Shown here: positions 1 to 8,551 of the stretch, one piece after another
Layout: every line of letters begins with the position of its first letter
How positions within the stretch are numbered: position 1 is the first letter of the stretch
Origin: Bacillota bacterium
Lineage (GTDB): Bacteria > Bacillota > Clostridia > Lachnospirales > Lachnospiraceae
DNA: 24,339 nt
Direction: 5' to 3'
NCBI GenBank assembly: GCA_023415655.1
Contig: JAEZKD010000310.1
Span: forward strand, 1-24,339
The notes under the pieces: generated by a model
Databases searched by the model: none
What the model saw: the letters and a program-made list of their open reading frames with translations, nothing else
Told to the model about the DNA's origin: nothing
Translations under genes and position numbers: made by a program

Positions 1-46
1 TTTTATGTTAGTTAGGTTCTAGTCTTTGATTGCTTTTTATGTTATG

Positions 47-187
47 CTAGCAACTACAGAACAAATTATAACCGAGGACTAAACAGCCAATGATAATACA
101 GATAGCTAAGAAGCCATTTGTAATAAAGAGCATAATTGTCATACCAATGGCAATCCAAAAAAGAATAAAGCCGAGCATTTTCTTCAT
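47..187 (-). CDS. Small hydrophobic membrane protein, 46 aa
   Basis: Translating the minus strand from ATG (185-187) to TAG (47-49) gives 46 residues: a short basic start (MKKML), then almost unbroken hydrophobic sequence with one Asn-Gly break (about residues 24-25), ending in NLFCSC. This suggests two short transmembrane segments or a hairpin in the membrane. A GGAG ribosome binding site (193-196 on the + strand) sits 5 bases before the ATG, which strongly supports real translation. A TATAAT-like -10 lies on the minus strand at 218-223. Similar very short membrane proteins with a terminal Cys motif are, from memory, common in Clostridia and have no known function. It is divergent from the Asp23/fakA pair. 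No clear terminator is visible in the 46 bases downstream. Function unknown. Confidence 0.7.
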   Translation of the reverse strand: MKKMLGFILFWIAIGMTIMLFITNGFLAICIIIGCLVLGYNLFCSC

Positions 188-401
188 AAGAGCTCCAAAG
201 TTAGAGATACTTAATAAATTATATGCAAGGTTGTCATGAAATCATGTAAGAAATTAATAATTTACGTGTATATAATCATGGTGAAGAAATTTCTGTTTCT
301 TTTTTTCGAAATTAAGGTTATAATATAAAAATAAATAGTACTAAAAATATAAGACAGATGAAACAATTCTGTCTTTGTATGAATTGATTGGAGGGTTACG
401 C
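188..401. promoter_or_regulatory. Divergent intergenic region with -10 boxes on both strands
   Basis: This AT-rich gap separates the divergent small membrane gene from the Asp23-family gene. On the + strand a perfect TATAAT lies at 319-324, about 80 bases before the Asp23 start; the -35 at the right spacing (TTTCTT, 296-301) is poor. Another TATAAT is at 271-276 without a good -35. On the minus strand TATAAT (218-223) is 30 bases upstream of the small gene. The Asp23 ribosome binding site GGAGG is at 390-394. No long inverted repeat or recognisable operator was found. Confidence 0.45.
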
Positions 402-758
402 ATGAATGGAACGATGTTAACCAATTTGGGTGAAATCGCAATTGATACAGATGTAATCGCCAAGTATGCCGGGTCTAGCGCAGTTGAATGCTTTGGTGTA
501 GTAGGTATGGCATCTGTAAGTGTAAAAGACGGTTTGGCAAAGTTATTACGACGTGAAAGTTTGAATCATGGTGTCAATGTAGTGATAGAAAATAATATGA
601 TTTTGATTGATCTTCATATTATTGTCTCTTATGGTGTAAGTATTTCTGCAGTGGCAGAGAATCTGATTAGCAATGTAAAGTACAAAGTTGAAGAATTTGC
701 GGGACTTAAGGTCTCAAAGGTTAATATTTTTGTTGAAGGCGTTAGAGTCATCGACTAG
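402..758 (+). CDS. Asp23/Gls24 (YloU-like) family protein
   Basis: A 118-residue protein of the Asp23/DUF322 family, the partner that almost always precedes fakA in Firmicutes. Visible family features are the IATDVI-like start of the domain (DTDVIAKYAGSSAVEC, near residues 16-31), the GVVGMAS segment, the VNVVIENN/LIDLHIIVSYG beta strands and the closing VSKVNIFVEGVRV. There is no signal peptide or membrane segment, so it is cytoplasmic, possibly membrane-associated through partners. An upstream in-frame TTG at 375 is possible, but ATG 402 has GGAGG (390-394) 7 bases ahead and is preferred. The fakA start codon follows 20 bases after the stop, with its ribosome binding site between, so the two are co-transcribed. 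Asp23-family proteins are linked to envelope stress; the exact role of this YloU-type member is not settled. Confidence 0.88.
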   Translation: MNGTMLTNLGEIAIDTDVIAKYAGSSAVECFGVVGMASVSVKDGLAKLLRRESLNHGVNVVIENNMILIDLHIIVSYGVSISAVAENLISNVKYKVEEFAGLKVSKVNIFVEGVRVID

Positions 759-778
759 ATTTAAGGAGGAACGAAACA

Positions 779-2458
779 GTGACATTGAATACGATTGATG
801 CTAAATTGCTACAGAAGATGTTTTTAGCCGGAGCAAAACGCATCGAAGCGAAAAAAGAATACATTAACGAGTTGAATGTGTTTCCAGTCCCAGATGGTGA
901 CACTGGAACTAATATGACTTTGACTATCATGTCAGCTGCAAAAGAGGTTACAGCTCTTGAGGAATTAAACATGGAGAACTTGTCAAAGGCCATCTCCAGT
1001 GGATCTTTACGTGGTGCTAGAGGTAATTCAGGTGTTATTCTGTCTCAGTTGTTCCGCGGATTTACGAAAGAAGTCAAGGAACACAAAGAAATTAATGTGA
1101 CAATTATGGCCAATGCCTTTTCAAAAGCAGTTGAGACAGCGTATAAAGCAGTTATGAAGCCGAAAGAAGGTACAATTCTTACGGTAGCAAGAGGTGGCGC
1201 AGAACGTGCGGCAGAGCTTGTCGGAGAAACTCAAGATCTTGTATATTTTGGTGCTCAGGTAATTAAGCGTATGGAGGAAGTATTAGCGCATACTCCAGAA
1301 TTATTACCAGTTCTAAAAGAAGCAGGTGTTGTAGATTCAGGTGGTCAAGGATTACTTGAGGTTATTAAGGGTGGATATGATGCACTGCTTGGTAAAGAGG
1401 TTGACATCGATATTGTTCCAGCCACAACTTCAAAAACTACCACATCCATGAAGGTAGATACAGAGAAAATTACAACTGCTGATATTAAATTCGGTTATTG
1501 TACTGAGTTTATTATTATGTTAGAAAAAGAATACACAATAGATACAGAGCATGAATTCAAGGGATACTTGGAATCCATCGGTGATTCCATTGTAGTTGTT
1601 TCTGATGACGATATTGTAAAGGTTCATGTACATACGAATGATCCTGGACTAGCAATTCAGCGAGCATTAACGTATGGTTCCTTAACAAAAATGAAAATCG
1701 AAAATATGCGTGAAGAGCATAATGAGAGATTGATTCAAGAATCAGACAAGAAGGCAACGAATGAAACTGTAGCAGAAGTGAAAAAAGAAACGCCTAGAAA
1801 ACCAGTTGGATTTATTGCAGTTTCCATTGGTGAAGGTGTCAATGAGATATTTAAAGGACTTGGTGTTGATTACTTGATTGAAGGTGGTCAGACCATGAAT
1901 CCAAGTACAGAAGATATGTTGAACGCTATTGAACAAGTAAATGCAGATACGATTTTTATCTTACCAAACAATAGTAATATTATCTTAGCTGCTCAGCAAG
2001 CAAAAGACTTGACAGAGGATAAAGAAATTATTGTCATTCCATCTAAGACAGTTCCTCAAGGAATCACTGCGATTATCAATTATGTATTTGATAAATCTGC
2101 TGAGGAGAATCAAGCTCGCATGATCGAAGAGATGAGTAAAGTCAAGACTGGCCAAGTTACTTATGCAGTTCGTGATACGAACCTTGATGGAAAAGAAATT
2201 CATCAGGGCGATATTATGGGCATTGGTGACAAAACAATCTTATCTGTGGGTAGTGAAGTAAAAGACACGACCATTGATTTGATTGAACAGTTAGTGGATG
2301 ACGAATCAGAGCTGATTTCCATCTATTATGGTGCAGAGGTTTCTGCAGAAGAAGCAGATGAGATTATGGAGGTTATTTCTGAGAAATATCCTATGATTGA
2401 TGTAGAAGTGCATATGGGTGGACAGCCAATTTACTATTATGTATTATCAGTCGAATAA
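779..2458 (+). CDS. fakA: Fatty acid kinase subunit FakA (DAK/DegV-like, YloV family)
   Basis: FakA is the ATP-binding subunit that, with a DegV-family FakB carrying a fatty acid, makes acyl-phosphate for phospholipid synthesis. The protein is 559 residues, the usual length. The N-terminal DhaL-like kinase domain shows the metal/ATP-binding motif PVPDGDTGTNM (aspartates near 39 and 41), followed by SLRGARGNSGVILSQLFRGF; VDSGGQGLLEV lies near 180-195. A middle domain starts around FGYCTEFIIML, and the C-terminal half (from about GFIAVSIGEGV) is the FakA C-terminal region. The start is GTG at 779, placed by a perfect AAGGAGGA (763-770) 8 bases upstream. No fakB lies in this window, so its partner must be encoded elsewhere. 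The gene ends at a strong terminator. Older annotations call this family a dihydroxyacetone kinase-like protein. Confidence 0.93.
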   Translation: MTLNTIDAKLLQKMFLAGAKRIEAKKEYINELNVFPVPDGDTGTNMTLTIMSAAKEVTALEELNMENLSKAISSGSLRGARGNSGVILSQLFRGFTKEVKEHKEINVTIMANAFSKAVETAYKAVMKPKEGTILTVARGGAERAAELVGETQDLVYFGAQVIKRMEEVLAHTPELLPVLKEAGVVDSGGQGLLEVIKGGYDALLGKEVDIDIVPATTSKTTTSMKVDTEKITTADIKFGYCTEFIIMLEKEYTIDTEHEFKGYLESIGDSIVVVSDDDIVKVHVHTNDPGLAIQRALTYGSLTKMKIENMREEHNERLIQESDKKATNETVAEVKKETPRKPVGFIAVSIGEGVNEIFKGLGVDYLIEGGQTMNPSTEDMLNAIEQVNADTIFILPNNSNIILAAQQAKDLTEDKEIIVIPSKTVPQGITAIINYVFDKSAEENQARMIEEMSKVKTGQVTYAVRDTNLDGKEIHQGDIMGIGDKTILSVGSEVKDTTIDLIEQLVDDESELISIYYGAEVSAEEADEIMEVISEKYPMIDVEVHMGGQPIYYYVLSVE

Positions 2459-2482
2459 AACACAATCGTGTTAAGAATACAG

Positions 2483-2521
2483 TGCCAGAGAAGTAGCTTT
2501 TACTCCTTCTCTGGCATTTTT
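2483..2521 (+). terminator. Rho-independent terminator after fakA
   Basis: A perfect 11-bp stem, TGCCAGAGAAG (2483-2493) pairing with CTTCTCTGGCA (2506-2516), encloses a 12-base loop and is followed directly by TTTTTAG. It begins 24 bases after the fakA stop and separates the Asp23-fakA operon from recG. Confidence 0.93.
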
Positions 2522-2596
2522 AGTTGAAGGACTATCGCAGGATTCATACTTGCTATCTTTTAAGGTGCCAAATCGAATCCTACAAAAATAGGGTGA

Positions 2597-2623
2597 AGTT
2601 TTGCAAGCGAAACTCTTTATAAT
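2597..2623 (+). promoter_or_regulatory. Candidate recG promoter with overlapping imperfect palindrome
   Basis: A perfect TATAAT (2618-2623) lies 69 bases before the recG start with no good -35. Immediately upstream, 2597-2614 reads AGTTTTGCAAGCGAAACT, an 18-bp imperfect dyad (arms AGTTTTGC and GCGAAACT, one T-G mismatch pair). Its right part also resembles the first ten positions of a catabolite-response element (TGNAANCGNW) but lacks the closing CA. The position suggests an operator; which regulator binds, if any, is unknown. Confidence 0.35.
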
Positions 2624-2692
2624 TGTATCTAATTAGCTTCTATGTTAAGATTAGAGTATGATGTAATAATGTAATAGAGAAGGAAGATTAAG

Positions 2693-4729
2693 ATGAAGGT
2701 TACGGACAAAATCACAGCTATCAAAGGAGTAGGAGAAAAAGCAGCACAAAAATTTGGAAAACTCGGTATTGATACGGTAAATGATTTGTTAGAGCATTAT
2801 CCTAGAGACTATGAAGTGTTTCAGATGCCAATTCCAATTGGACAAGCAAGAGAAGGAGAAATCGTTGCAATCGAAGCTTCGCTGAATGGAATCATAGAAT
2901 CGAAAAAGGTGAGAAATCTACAAATTCTAACCTGTGTTGTAAGGGATCCTTCCGGACAGATTAAACTAACATGGTTCAATCAGCCTTTTTTAAAGAATAC
3001 ACTAAAGCCTGCGAATCGGTATATATTTCGTGGAAAAGTGGTACGAAAGGGAATGCAGCTTTCCATCGACCAGCCTAAGATTTATAGCCTTGAGGAATAT
3101 CGTAAATTACTCAATCTATTACAACCGGTTTATTCCTTAACGGAAGGGTTGTCCAATCATGCAATTTCAAAGGCTGTGGATATTGCAATTACAAGCATAA
3201 ATTCCATTGAAGAATTTATACCAAAACGAATTTTAAAAGAAAATCAATTGATCGCAAGAAAAAATGCAATTCGTGAGGTGCATTTTCCAAAGTCTAGAGA
3301 AACGATGCTAGAAGCCAGAAAGCGACTTGTATTCGATGAGTTTTTCTTATTTACCTTAATATTAACTAGAATCAAAGAGAATAAGCATGTGTTAAAGAAC
3401 ACCTTTGTCATTGAGCCAAGGAAAGAAGTTCAGGATATGATAGATGCATTACCATATGACTTGACCAATGCACAGAAAAAGGTGCTTAAGGAAATCAATC
3501 AAGATTTATTCAGTGAAATTTCGATGAATCGATTGGTACAAGGAGATGTTGGTTCTGGTAAGACTATTCTAGCGGTACTATCTTTGATGACTGTTGCATT
3601 GAATGGTTATCAAGGTTGTTTTATGGTGCCAACGGAGGTACTTGCAAAACAGCATTGGATTTCTCTAACTGAAACCTTAGAACCATATGGAATTCGAATT
3701 GAGATGTTAACAGGCTCCATGACAGCTGCTCAAAAGCGTCAAGCTTATGAACGAATCAAAAATCATGAAGTAGATATTATCGTGGGAACACATGCCTTGA
3801 TACAGGAAAAGGTAGTTTATGATAAATTAGCCTTAGTTATAACCGATGAACAACACCGTTTTGGTGTTAAACAAAGGGAATCACTTTTAAACAAAGGAGA
3901 AAATCCACACGTATTAGTAATGAGTGCAACTCCAATTCCAAGAACCTTAGCAATTATTCTTTATGGAGATTTGGATATTTCTATTGTAGATGAGTTACCA
4001 GCCAATCGTCTCCCAATCAAAAACTGTGTTGTGAATACCTCGTATCGTGAAACGGCTTATCGTTTTATTAGAAATCAAGTGGAAGAAGGTAGACAGGCTT
4101 ATGTTATATGTCCTATGGTAGAAGAAAGTGAGAACATGGAGGCTGAGAATGTCATTGAATATACGGAAAAGCTAAAAGAAGCACTTCCTTATGTTCCTTT
4201 CATTGAATATCTGCATGGAAAGATGAAACCAAAGGAAAAAGATGCAATTATGGAACGTTTTGTAGCTGGAGAAGTCAAGGTATTAGTATCGACTACCGTT
4301 GTTGAGGTCGGGGTGAACGTACCGAATGCGACAGTAATGATGATTGAAAATGCTGAACGATTCGGGCTTGCACAGCTTCATCAGCTTAGAGGTCGTGTCG
4401 GTAGAGGAAAGCATCAGTCCTATTGTATTTTGGTAAGTGGGAATGATTCGAAGGATACAATGAAGCGACTTGAAATTCTAAATAAATCAAATGATGGTTT
4501 CTTTATTGCTTCAGAGGATTTGAAACTTCGTGGTCCTGGAGATTTATTTGGTATCCGTCAAAGTGGAGAGCTTGAATTTAAGCTGGGTGATATTTATAAT
4601 GATGCAGCAATGCTAAAAGCAGCCAATGACAGCGCTAAAAGCTTAACTACAAGTGAGTATTTAGAGCTTTGTGACTCTTATCCAGCATTAAAAGAAAAGC
4701 TCGAGTCTTATGCTGCAAGCACGTTATAG
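2693..4729 (+). CDS. recG: ATP-dependent DNA helicase RecG
   Basis: RecG remodels stalled replication forks and branch-migrates Holliday junctions. The 678-residue length is normal. In order: an N-terminal helix-hairpin-helix-like start (KITAIKGVGEKAAQKFGKLG), the OB-fold wedge domain (about 60-150, with TCVVRDPSGQIKLTWFNQPF), helicase domain 1 with Walker A GDVGSGKT (284-291), motif II DEQH (385-388) and motif III VMSATPIPRTLA, then helicase domain 2 ending in the motif VI region HQLRGRVGRGKHQSYC and the RecG-specific SEDLKLRGPGDLFGIRQSG. All key residues are present. The ATG has a GAAGGAAG ribosome binding site at 2678-2685. It is commonly found just after the Asp23-fakA pair, as here, but the terminator between them and the -10 at 2618 argue for separate transcription. 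No strong terminator follows it. Confidence 0.97.
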   Translation: MKVTDKITAIKGVGEKAAQKFGKLGIDTVNDLLEHYPRDYEVFQMPIPIGQAREGEIVAIEASLNGIIESKKVRNLQILTCVVRDPSGQIKLTWFNQPFLKNTLKPANRYIFRGKVVRKGMQLSIDQPKIYSLEEYRKLLNLLQPVYSLTEGLSNHAISKAVDIAITSINSIEEFIPKRILKENQLIARKNAIREVHFPKSRETMLEARKRLVFDEFFLFTLILTRIKENKHVLKNTFVIEPRKEVQDMIDALPYDLTNAQKKVLKEINQDLFSEISMNRLVQGDVGSGKTILAVLSLMTVALNGYQGCFMVPTEVLAKQHWISLTETLEPYGIRIEMLTGSMTAAQKRQAYERIKNHEVDIIVGTHALIQEKVVYDKLALVITDEQHRFGVKQRESLLNKGENPHVLVMSATPIPRTLAIILYGDLDISIVDELPANRLPIKNCVVNTSYRETAYRFIRNQVEEGRQAYVICPMVEESENMEAENVIEYTEKLKEALPYVPFIEYLHGKMKPKEKDAIMERFVAGEVKVLVSTTVVEVGVNVPNATVMMIENAERFGLAQLHQLRGRVGRGKHQSYCILVSGNDSKDTMKRLEILNKSNDGFFIASEDLKLRGPGDLFGIRQSGELEFKLGDIYNDAAMLKAANDSAKSLTTSEYLELCDSYPALKEKLESYAASTL

Positions 4730-4740
4730 GGAAATAATCC

Positions 4741-4769
4741 TTTCCAAGTCACCCAAGATATAGTATAAT
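4741..4769 (+). promoter_or_regulatory. Promoter of the AAA+/glf operon
   Basis: TTTCCA (4741-4746, four of six matches to TTGACA), a 17-base spacer and a perfect TATAAT (4764-4769) lie 25 bases before the start codon of the AAA+ gene. This is a plausible vegetative promoter for the six closely spaced genes that follow. The predicted transcript start leaves a short leader of about 18 bases containing only the GGAGG site (4780-4784). Confidence 0.6.
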
Positions 4770-4793
4770 ATACGGGTTAGGAGGGTCTTTCAA

Positions 4794-6395
4794 ATGCAAC
4801 ATAATTTATCCGATCATCAGTTAAGTAAGATTGCAAGAGAGAATTATTCAATTCTATCTAGATATTGTTCCATATTGTTAGAAGAAGGATATTGGGACGA
4901 GCCTTATAAGATCCTTGGAAAGCCTATTCAACAAATATTAGATTTATATATACAATCGTGTCTGATTGAGGTAGCAATCGACTGTAGCAATTCCTTAAAT
5001 CAGGCACAATTACAACTGCTAGCCACCTTAACGGATACGAATCCATACGATATCACATCAGATGGAATGGTTTCCAATGATGTTCTGCAAGCAGCGAAGA
5101 GATTTGTCAATGCGCCACCGATTTTATTGCAGTTGGTCGGAATGAGAGATACTAAGACGGACAAATCCTTAGGTGGTTTATTCTTTGATGCGATTCTAAA
5201 CATACTCCTTGTAATGGTGTATTTAAGTAAAGTAGCAGCGGCTGTTTATATGAAATGCTTACAAGAGTATTGCGCGAATGCTTCGGTATTTATTCGCAAT
5301 GCAAGCAACAAAGCAACAATCGTCGATGAGAAATACCTCTTTAAGAAAATCTGCGTTCAGGATTTATCAAGTTCTACCAAATCACTAAAGGATGCAGGTG
5401 AAGATTTTGTAAAATACAAAGAAAATACTCTGTTTTATCGAGATAAGAGGAATCATACAGTCACTGAGCATAGTCAGAAAAAGCTTGCCTTTGTTCAGGA
5501 AGCAAAAGCAGAATCGATGACAGAAGCAGTAGATGCAAAACTATTACAAACAATTAAAACAACCAACCAAGAAGAAAGACTGAATGAATTAATGCTCCAA
5601 TTAAATGAGCTGGTTGGTTTAGAGGAAGTAAAAAAAGAAATTTATTCTCTAATCAATTTGATTAAAGTTAGAAAATTGCGTGAAAGATATCATTTGCCAG
5701 ATATGGAGATGTCTTATCATATGGTATTTAGCGGCAATCCTGGCACTGGTAAAACAACAGTGGCTAGACTTGTGGCAGAAATATATAAGGAGTTAGGTCT
5801 GCTTTCTAAGGGGACACTCATTGAGACGGACCGTTCTGGTTTAGTAGCAGGATATGTTGGACAGACTGCAATTAAGGTGAAAGAAGTAGTGGAACGTGCA
5901 ATTGGTGGTGTTTTGTTTATTGATGAAGCGTATTCCTTAACCTCTGCGGCAGGGAGTAATGACTTTGGAACAGAAGCAATTGATACGTTAGTAAAGTTGA
6001 TGGAAGACAATCGAGATGATTTGGTGGTTATTGTAGCAGGATATACGGAAGAAATGAAGCAATTTTTATCCTCCAACACTGGTTTAATCTCAAGATTTAA
6101 CAAATTTATTGAGTTTCGAGATTATAGTCAGCAAGAGCTGATTGACATTCTCCTAACGATGGCGAAACATTCAGGATTTGTGGTAAGTGATGAAGCGCAA
6201 TCCATGGTGAAACAATATTTAGAGAATATGAAGCAGCAGACTAAGATGCTGTTTGGAAATGCGCGAGGCATTCGTAATCTTTTTGAACGTCTTGTCGTAA
6301 TACAAGCGAACCGTGTCGTTACATATGAGATACCATCTGTAGAGCAATTGACTCACATCGAAAAGGATGATGTTGCATTATTAATTCAGGAATGA
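4794..6395 (+). CDS. SpoVK/CbbX-like AAA+ ATPase with unknown helical N-terminal domain
   Basis: A 533-residue protein. The C-terminal half (from about residue 265, NELVGLEEVKKEIYSLINLI) is a classic CbbX/SpoVK AAA+ module: Walker A SGNPGTGKTT (313-322), pore-loop region YVGQTAIKVKEVVERA, Walker B VLFIDEAYSL (from about 373), sensor-1 stretch VVIVAGYTEEM, arginine-finger motif SRFNKFIEF and a C-terminal lid with GNARGIRNLFERLV. The N-terminal 260 residues are helix-rich, contain one hydrophobic stretch (FFDAILNILLVMVYLSKVAAAVYM, about 136-160) and match no family I recognise. SpoVK is a sporulation ATPase and CbbX remodels Rubisco; neither role fits this location directly. It is first in an operon with Galf and GT-C-like genes: its stop is 13 bases from the next start and overlaps that gene's ribosome binding site. 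A role in remodelling a partner of that pathway is inference only. Confidence 0.8.
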   Translation: MQHNLSDHQLSKIARENYSILSRYCSILLEEGYWDEPYKILGKPIQQILDLYIQSCLIEVAIDCSNSLNQAQLQLLATLTDTNPYDITSDGMVSNDVLQAAKRFVNAPPILLQLVGMRDTKTDKSLGGLFFDAILNILLVMVYLSKVAAAVYMKCLQEYCANASVFIRNASNKATIVDEKYLFKKICVQDLSSSTKSLKDAGEDFVKYKENTLFYRDKRNHTVTEHSQKKLAFVQEAKAESMTEAVDAKLLQTIKTTNQEERLNELMLQLNELVGLEEVKKEIYSLINLIKVRKLRERYHLPDMEMSYHMVFSGNPGTGKTTVARLVAEIYKELGLLSKGTLIETDRSGLVAGYVGQTAIKVKEVVERAIGGVLFIDEAYSLTSAAGSNDFGTEAIDTLVKLMEDNRDDLVVIVAGYTEEMKQFLSSNTGLISRFNKFIEFRDYSQQELIDILLTMAKHSGFVVSDEAQSMVKQYLENMKQQTKMLFGNARGIRNLFERLVVIQANRVVTYEIPSVEQLTHIEKDDVALLIQE

Positions 6396-6408
6396 GGAGA
6401 TAGTTGAT

Positions 6409-8517
6409 TTGAACGCGATACTATATCTGATCATATGCTTTTGTACAGGTTATGTCATCTGTACCATGGGAATACCAAAGCTAAGTGAAATTACGGAACA
6501 TACATTTCGTAACAGACCTATTCATCTATGCAAAAGGTTTGTGACCTTACCAGCTTATTTTGTTACAGGGACTATACTTGTTACCTGGACTGTTTATATT
6601 CTTGCATTTTTATTTCGCAATAAAAAAGAGCCACTGATTTATGCCAATGGGATAACCCTCAGTATGTTTTTAGTTTTTTCGGTGGTTGGAATCTATGTTC
6701 TATTAAAGCGTAATAGCATTGACGATGCAAATAAAATAGAAATCAAGCGTAAAACGATGAAGATGTCTGATTGGGTCTTTTTAGGGCTTGTCGCATTTTT
6801 GTCGATACAATTGATGTGGAGGACATTTTTCGTTGCACATAACCACTTATATGTAGGTTATTCTGTGTTTAGCGATTTTTCACCACACATTGGTATGATA
6901 CGAAGTTTTTCGCATGGCAATAATTTTCCTACAATGTATTCTCACTATGCAGGTGCTGACATCCGTTACCACTTTATGTATCAGTTTTTAGTTGGGAATT
7001 TAGAATTTTTAGGATTACGAATTGACAATGCGATGAACCTACCAAGTGCCATAGGGCTCATCAGTTCCTTTACGATGCTATTTGTACTAGCCGTAAAGAT
7101 GTCAGGGAAGCGCGCAGTAGGATATCTTAGCTGTCTCTTTTTTGCATTTCGAAGTTCAGGGAGCCTATTTTCCTTTCTTGCACATGTGCCAGAAGGCACA
7201 AGCATTTGGGATGCACTCGTACACAATACAGAGTTTGTCAGTACAACAACCAATGAATCTTGGGGCTTATGGAATTTAAATGTATATTGCAATCAGCGCC
7301 ATCTTGCATTTACAATCCCTGTGCTATTATTGGTGGTTATGTTATTTTTACCCTCTGTCTATGAATCGATGGATGGGTTGTTAAAGGGAATCAAAGATGT
7401 TACAAAGGAGCAAACGAACCATAAATGGGAGCTCATATTAAGTAAGGCTTCTTATTTTGTGAAGTACTGTTTTTTTACAAAGGATAGCTGGCAGCTTCGT
7501 AATTGGACAATGCCAGTGTTTGTTGGTATCTTAATTGGTGCTATGTCCTTTTGGAACGGTGCAGTAACCATTGCAATCTTAGTTGTGTTGTTTGTGATGG
7601 CAATTGTAGCAAATCGTAAATTGGAGTATTTGATTACAGCGCTTTTAGCCGTTGGTTTGTCCTATTTACAAACACAGTTCTTTATCGATGGGTCAACACT
7701 AGATTTTAAGCTTCAGTTTGGATTTATCGCTGAGAACAAGACCTTATGGGGAACGATTGATTATATTCTACGTCTCACCGGTGTTCTTCCGTTAGTGTTA
7801 TTGTTAGCAGTTTTGATTGTAAAACGGGCAAGACGTTATATTCTATTCGCATTTTTGGCACCTTTTGTTTTTGCGTTTACGGTTTCTTTAACCATTGATG
7901 TGACCGTAAATCATAAATATATCATGTTGTCGTTGATGTTACTATCGATCTATGCAGCCATTGTCATTGTAAAGCTGTTTGAGGTAAAATCAGCAATGTT
8001 AAAGATTATCTCAATCATACTTGTAGTTTTATTAACCTCTACAGGGTTTTATGATTATCTAACTATACTTAAGAAAAATAATCCTCAGAATTCGATTGTT
8101 TTAGATCTTGATAACAAGCTTACTAAGTGGATTATGGCAAATACGAAAGCAGACGACATCATACTCTCCTCACATTATGCACTGAATCAAGTAGTGCTTG
8201 GAGGTGGAATGTTATTCCTTGGTTGGCCATACTTTGGATGGTCAGCAGGCTATGATACGGATTTAAGAGCGGAACTTGTAAAGGAAATGTTTGAAGCGGA
8301 CACTTCCCAAGAATTGATGCAATTAATCGAGGATCATAACATTCGCTACATTATTGTGGATAAAGAGTGTCGTGACAATGAAGGTTATACTGTAAATGAA
8401 CGTAATATAGAAAATACCTATGCCTCAGTCTATGAACAAGGGAGTGGGGATTGGAAGTTAACAATTTATGACACTAATTTACCGAAGGTGAGCAACATTA
8501 TCCCTACGGGAGAATAA
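6409..8517 (+). CDS. Large multi-pass membrane protein, GT-C glycosyltransferase-like
   Basis: A 702-residue protein with about 12-14 hydrophobic segments, an unusual motif SDFSPHIGMIRSFSHG (Asp156, His160) before a DIRYHFMYQFLVG segment, and a soluble C-terminal domain (from about residue 560) that includes GWPYFGWSAGYDTDL and YIIVDKECRDN. The arrangement (acidic residue in an early external loop, aromatic-rich membrane core, C-terminal globular domain) parallels the DUF2298 protein encoded three genes downstream, so the two are probably distant homologues. GT-C enzymes take sugars from polyprenyl-phosphate carriers on the outer face of the membrane; that activity is inferred. The start is TTG at 6409, supported by GAGGAG overlapping the preceding stop and by the 13-base gap. 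Substrate and acceptor cannot be read from the sequence. Confidence 0.65.
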   Translation: MNAILYLIICFCTGYVICTMGIPKLSEITEHTFRNRPIHLCKRFVTLPAYFVTGTILVTWTVYILAFLFRNKKEPLIYANGITLSMFLVFSVVGIYVLLKRNSIDDANKIEIKRKTMKMSDWVFLGLVAFLSIQLMWRTFFVAHNHLYVGYSVFSDFSPHIGMIRSFSHGNNFPTMYSHYAGADIRYHFMYQFLVGNLEFLGLRIDNAMNLPSAIGLISSFTMLFVLAVKMSGKRAVGYLSCLFFAFRSSGSLFSFLAHVPEGTSIWDALVHNTEFVSTTTNESWGLWNLNVYCNQRHLAFTIPVLLLVVMLFLPSVYESMDGLLKGIKDVTKEQTNHKWELILSKASYFVKYCFFTKDSWQLRNWTMPVFVGILIGAMSFWNGAVTIAILVVLFVMAIVANRKLEYLITALLAVGLSYLQTQFFIDGSTLDFKLQFGFIAENKTLWGTIDYILRLTGVLPLVLLLAVLIVKRARRYILFAFLAPFVFAFTVSLTIDVTVNHKYIMLSLMLLSIYAAIVIVKLFEVKSAMLKIISIILVVLLTSTGFYDYLTILKKNNPQNSIVLDLDNKLTKWIMANTKADDIILSSHYALNQVVLGGGMLFLGWPYFGWSAGYDTDLRAELVKEMFEADTSQELMQLIEDHNIRYIIVDKECRDNEGYTVNERNIENTYASVYEQGSGDWKLTIYDTNLPKVSNIIPTGE

Positions 8518-8551
8518 ACTAGCAAGCAATGTAGAAATGGAGGACAAAGGA

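Noticed and set aside
779..2458. Dihydroxyacetone kinase of glycerol metabolism
   Set aside because: The DAK-like motifs belong to the FakA architecture (559 residues, Asp23-family gene upstream), not to DhaK/DhaL/DhaM.
2539..2581. AGGATTC/GAATCCT inverted repeat with 29-base spacer upstream of recG
   Set aside because: Only seven pairs with a long spacer and no associated signal; compatible with chance in AT-rich DNA.
5717..6103. 128-residue open frame on the minus strand inside the AAA+ gene
   Set aside because: It mirrors the Walker A/B coding region, has no ribosome binding site or family motif, and the + strand protein is certain.
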